DNA of 64,000 bases. Origin: Tretioscincus oriximinensis. Taxonomy: Eukaryota > Chordata > Lepidosauria > Squamata > Gymnophthalmidae. The stretch's first letter is position 1, and the number at the start of each line of letters is the position of its first letter. The DNA lies in contig JAJVDF010000450.1 in the NCBI GenBank assembly GCA_022410635.1, positions 667,563-731,562 on the forward strand. The letters run 5' to 3'. This document shows positions 59,521 through 64,000 of this stretch, one piece after another. The notes under the pieces are model-generated. The model made no database searches, was not told the DNA's origin, and worked only from the letters and a program-made list of their open reading frames with translations. The translations under genes were made by a program, and so were the position numbers.

Positions 59521-60639
59521 TAGGTTTTTCGTGCAGAAATGCACAACACCGTGTATTAATGTTTCTATCTTCTTTTTGGTGTGAATTGATCAGTGCAGAT
59601 AAGTAAAGTATGATGATGCTAGGGAAATTTGGGCCATTTACTCAGGACACAAACAATCTTTTTTTTATNGTAAGCTTGAAGGGGATCTGAATTTTCCCAA
59701 AATACAGAGTGTAGGATAGAGAGTTTTTCTTCAAGTTTTGTTATGANTGTGATTTTACCAAAACAAATTTCAGCAAATTTCTTTACCTGGCCTCTTCGTA
59801 TTTTTGCTCTCTTCAGATAATACTTGGTTCTAAAGCAACCTTGATCATTTTTGCACTGACGATCATTTTCTATGAGGGGACAGGGTACCAAATCCTAGAA
59901 TAACCAACTTTACCAAGCTGGGATGCATTGTTTGTGGCACAGGACAAGACAGCATTAGAATGTAAGAATGTAACAATGGTGCTAGTTCTGAAGCTCATTT
60001 CCCTGATCTTTACATCTTCTGGTTCAGTGTATTGATGAGGCATGCATCCACACACCTTCATGATCTGCTATATTGCCCTTCAACTTGGTTTAAGTGCAAT
60101 TTTGAATTCTTTGTGGAAGGAATGTGTTCGAAAGGAGTATGGTTTCCTGTAACTGCATTAGGATGCAGAAGAGTGTCCTGCATGGAAAATTATTTACATA
60201 GGTTCCCTTTTCCAAACATTTTACCCAGTTATACTTTTAGCTCCCCCTCCCCACCCTTAGTGAATAGTCTCTCATTTCCTGTTTTGTCAGAGAGGCCAGT
60301 TTCTCTCCTGTGAACAAACAGCTTCTTCCAATTCCCTCCATACCTGAGTCTTCTCCTCTTATTCCAGAGCTACAACAGAAACACAGATTGTCACAGTCTT
60401 CTATCGTTGTTAACAAATAAATCTTTGATAGAGATATTCAGAATATTTACTAATTTCATTTTCTGTGGATATTTGTGGTCTGGTGGGACATATACTTCAG
60501 AGAAAAAAGATCACCTATTTTTAATTTGAAACAGTATTATCCTGTATTTCCTTTAAAAAATAAACTGATTAATTGTACAACCGCATTAGATTTGAATATT
60601 GGTACATTTCACACAAGCCCACTAAGGCCAGATCCCCAA

Positions 60640-60960
60640 GCTCAATTTTCTGCACCTTGGACATGCTATTATCTTCTGTGCATCCCATGGAATCATAGGT
60701 GTCCAGCATTTCATGCACTCTAAAGGTCTTTGCTGCAGAGTAAATAGCCAGCGCATATTATCTGATTCAGCAGTCTCCGTTTTGTAAAGTCAGAAAGAAA
60801 CTGCCTCTGGACCTTGAAAATACAAATTATAAAAATTTCATTGGCTCTTGGCTAGCAGAGAATGCCTGGGAATTGGATGTAGGCTTGCAAGAAAAGCTGG
60901 GGATTGTAGTAAGGCAAGCACAGCAATGATTTTTGGGGCTTGTGATGTCACAAGAATGCC
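60640..60960 (+). repeat. Family C repeat, copy 2
   Basis: 'tctgcaccttggacatgcta', 'ttatcttctgtgcatcccat', 'ggaatcataggtgtccagca', 'gtctccgttttgtaaagtca', 'aaagctggggattgtagtaa' follow the same order as copy 1 at 30970-31283. On the other strand TACTACAATCCCCAG again fits the ZNF143-type motif. The second arm of the palindrome is missing here. Confidence 0.7.
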
Positions 60961-61567
60961 AGGATGTAACGAGGACAGAGAGGAAATTGCAAAAAAGATT
61001 GGAGGTAAATGAGGACATACATGCAAATGTGTTGGTTCACTTTAAAATAAAGAAATTTAAAACTTGTAGTGAAGTAGCCTGAGACTGCCAGAGATTCAAA
61101 CAATGTAAGAACTCTTTGTTTGGAGTTTGGGCTAGAGAATATATTTTTGGCTAGCAAGCCAGGTTATGTGCACCAAATATAAATATCTAGATTGATTTGT
61201 TTACTTCTTTTCATCTTTACTTGGCTACTTTAGGGAATGCATAGTTCGCCTTAATGGAACACAATTGGTAAGGTATGCCCTTATCATAGTAGCCATGTTA
61301 ATCCAGAAGAATGCTGACTCAACTCTCTGGGTCATATTACGATTTGGCTTAAGTACTGTCATCCTTGATTTCAACAGATCATCAGAGCAACCAAATTAAC
61401 TGTGACATTTTCCAATGAGCTCATCTGTAAGAAACAGAAATCTATATTGCAAAGGGCAGGAGGAAGAGAAAAAACGAAGTAAGGGGGAAAGGCTGAAAAG
61501 GTTTCAAAGTTGTCTTTTACTTTATTTGGAGAATATATATTCTCCTGGCTTTGCTGACCATGCAAAA

Positions 61568-61592
61568 GATGACGACGACGACGATGATGATG
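61568..61592. repeat. (GAC)n(GAT)n microsatellite
   Basis: Four GAC-type then three GAT-type units in a short A-rich context. Confidence 0.85.
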
Positions 61593-64000
61593 TAAAAGAG
61601 GACCATATGAGGAGCAGCTGCACTCTAACTAAACAGAGCTTGTTTTCCAGAACAAGGGCAAAAGAGTGAGAAAGATGTTTGGGGCTAGATTTCATTGGTG
61701 GTCNGATTATTCATGCTGCTTGCAAATAATTTCCCTGAGAGAAGTAGGGCAGGAAACCTCCACAATAACACTCACAATGGAAGTGAAAAGCAAGCCAAGA
61801 AGTGCTTGTGACATGTGACAAGCCAGGCCAGTGTGCCTCTGAGCAGCTAAAGGAATATTTCTTCCTGGCAATTGTTCTCTGAGAAATGCAAACCTCCTTT
61901 CAGAAGAATGTAGAGCTTGTTACAGCAAGTTAGTGCTGTTTGGGAAGACCAAAACACATTTGTGTCTTGTTGGTATGCTGGGCACCTCATGCCAAGATGC
62001 CTTTTCTGCCTGCATTTTATCTTCTCCCATTTCTGGCTTTTAAAGTCTATCAGATAGGCTAAACGTTTGTCTTCTTTTTCTTCCTGTATGTCCTGATAAA
62101 CCTTGTACTTGTCTATGTATCTAAACATCAAGGCTAGTAACATCATATGTTACTAACTGTNGATGTTGCTGTTTCTATCTTTAAATTGCATGTGCATAAA
62201 AGCTTCATGGACACAGGATTGTCTTAGTACTCTGTGGATGTTGTTATTCATTTACATTCGTTTTCAATCCCTCTGTCCCATGATCACAGGGAAGTTTATG
62301 TAGTAAATGTAAACGCATTAAAAATATAAACTTATTAGAAAAGGCATTTTTCATCTGAAGGCATCAAAAGATATGAAGTGGTGAAGCTTCTTTTATGAAG
62401 GACATTTCTGAGCAGAGGTCATTTCATAACCACAAAGAAGTTCCTTTCACAAGTCCTCATGTCTGAAGCTGGTGGAGTTGTTAGCAGGGGCTATAACTGA
62501 CCATTTGCTTATTCAGCCTTAAATGTGGGTACCTGGATAGATTGCTGTCATTTTATAATGTATTTCAATATATATTAACCTCCTACACAATCTTATGATG
62601 CCCAAGGTCTACCCTAGGTCCTTTATCTGTTTTGACTACCTCAGTTATGGGAGTGTTGTTGAGATATATTTATTTTGCTTTTTAATGTGCTGACTAAAAA
62701 GTATAAGACAAAGAAAAACAAAGAATTCAAAGATATCTGAAGCAAAACCAAAACACATAGAATCCACTAGTTGGAAGTGTACCGTANAAAAGGAAAAAAC
62801 CTAACAAGCAGAAAAGTACATAATTCAAATGAAAAACTGTTCCAAATAATTTCCAACCATTTAATGTACACACTCACATCATATAAAACAAAATTACCTA
62901 AAATAATATTGTCCTGAATGTTCGTATCTTCTTAGAGGCTGACCAGATGTTTTTCAACTGTTCTCTATTCCCATTCGTCCTCGGTGGCCACTGGTATATC
63001 AAAATTCACCCACAGCATTTCCCCAAACATAGAAATATTCAGTTAATTAAAAAAACCTATATAAACCAATATAGGTTTAAGGAGAAAAACATGCCATCCA
63101 AAGTTCACAGTTAAACCACAATGAATGTGTGTGAATTTTTGTTTTACACGATATAAATATATTAAATTGTTGGAATTTATTTAGAGCAGTTTTTTCAGTT
63201 GGGTTGCATACTTGTATGTTTTTAGGGGGGGGGCTTTTTTTATAGGTTTCTACTTATTCTCTAGAGCAAGTGTAGTCAGCATAGCCTGTGCCTATGCAAA
63301 GTGAGAACAAGACAGAACAAAAAGAATGCCACGTTTGTAACTGCTGAGAAAGTTTTGACCGACTACGAGAGCCATTGCTATGGAGACGTAATGACAAGAT
63401 AATTGAATAGAACCTCTTTGCCTTCCATCTTTCTCACACTGATGCTAGCAAGGTCAGAACCCCTGAGCCTTGTATTTCCCTTCAGGTTCATGCATATCTT
63501 GATAGAAACACTAAGGACCCATTTTCCTTGCAATGTCATCCTGCCTTAAATAAATTATAATCAGCCAGCCAGCTCCACTCATAAAGGTGTCAGTTGTCAA
63601 AGAAGTTAAGATACGATGTATTGTATAATGGAATCATATAAATAAACTGCCTTCAAAAGAAAGAAGCAAAAGACTTTTGTAACTGATCTCTTTGCTGCTC
63701 CCAGTGTAAGCCAGAACTTATATCAGCCTATTTGCAACAAAAAGTCATTAGTCTAGCAGAAATGTACCTAGCATTACGCACCACAACCCCAATGAGGTGT
63801 TTTTACATGCTGTAAATTTCTTCCTTTGATCAAATAGATCAAAATATATCCTCTTGTCTCTTTCATTCTCTCTTCAACTGTCTCTTCCACTTGCATACCC
63901 ACACAAAACAGTTAGCAAGAGCCCCAAAGACAGAGCAACTTTAAAGAGCAACTTCCACAAATGTCATGTATTTTATTCATAAGCAAATATGAACATGCAA

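Larger units (their letters stand above)
56552..64000 (+). other. SASH1: SASH1 next intron (partial)
   Basis: The donor is gtaagttt. No stretch up to 64000 encodes the expected following SASH1 segment (KSNSEDSS and the WKKKNKYFWQNF region), so the intron exceeds 7.4 kb. It contains a family C repeat at 60640-60960, a GAC/GAT microsatellite at 61568-61592 and numerous single N. Bases 60961-64000 hold nothing else I can name. Confidence 0.8.

Noticed and set aside
1..64000. CRISPR arrays, prokaryotic operons, phage or defence systems
   Set aside because: The window has spliced vertebrate exons and vertebrate retroelements. No regularly spaced direct repeats with unique spacers occur. The 25-bp and 52-bp repeats are simple tandems.
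56552..64000. Next SASH1 coding exon in the last 7.4 kb
   Set aside because: No frame shows the expected segment after the Lys codon (the NPLHKSN and FWQNF-type blocks), so it should lie beyond the window.

Overview
The window is vertebrate nuclear DNA. It is AT-rich, intron-dominated, and has no operons or long open frames. The repeat content suggests a non-avian reptile, most likely a squamate lizard: a CR1 LINE of bird/reptile type, a second LINE of L2/CR1/Rex1 type, RTE/BovB-like and L1-like pieces, tRNA-derived SINEs, and many short hAT and Tc1/mariner-type DNA elements, one of them resembling SPIN/URR1. The species cannot be named from the sequence alone.

Only one protein-coding gene is supported, on the + strand: the 5' part of SASH1 (SAM and SH3 domain-containing protein 1). 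Three exons are visible: 29445-29573 (43 codons), 56327-56377 (17 codons) and 56502-56551 (16 codons plus 2 nt). All are bounded by AG acceptors and gtaagt donors and join in one open frame. Bases 1-29444 are intron upstream of the first visible exon, 29574-56326 is a 26.8 kb intron, 56378-56501 is a 124-nt intron, and 56552-64000 is the start of the next intron. The first coding exon and the exons for the SLY, SH3 and SAM regions lie outside the window.

Everything else is intronic. Five DNA elements could be delimited fully on both sides inside intron 1. Two have TA target duplications (9271-9553 and 22011-22149). Three have 8-bp duplications typical of hAT (9568-10085, 20775-21297 and 22559-23008). 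Further TA-flanked elements lie at 1362-1439, 28584-28791 and 51341-51556. An L1-like insertion at 23097-23576 keeps its 5' end but lacks its 3' end, and still has a perfect 16-bp target duplication. A dead CR1 copy occupies 32139-34610. Several short repeat families recur within the window: a GGCCCTTTCTGCAC-ended family with about eight copies, a TAGGCTGACCAGAT-ended family with three, and a family carrying ZNF143-like motifs with two. Simple-sequence tracts include a polypyrimidine run of about 360 bp and a GAA repeat beside an assembly gap.

I found no sign of a new multi-gene system. The most interesting material is the structure of the mobile elements and the regulatory motifs they carry inside the SASH1 introns.
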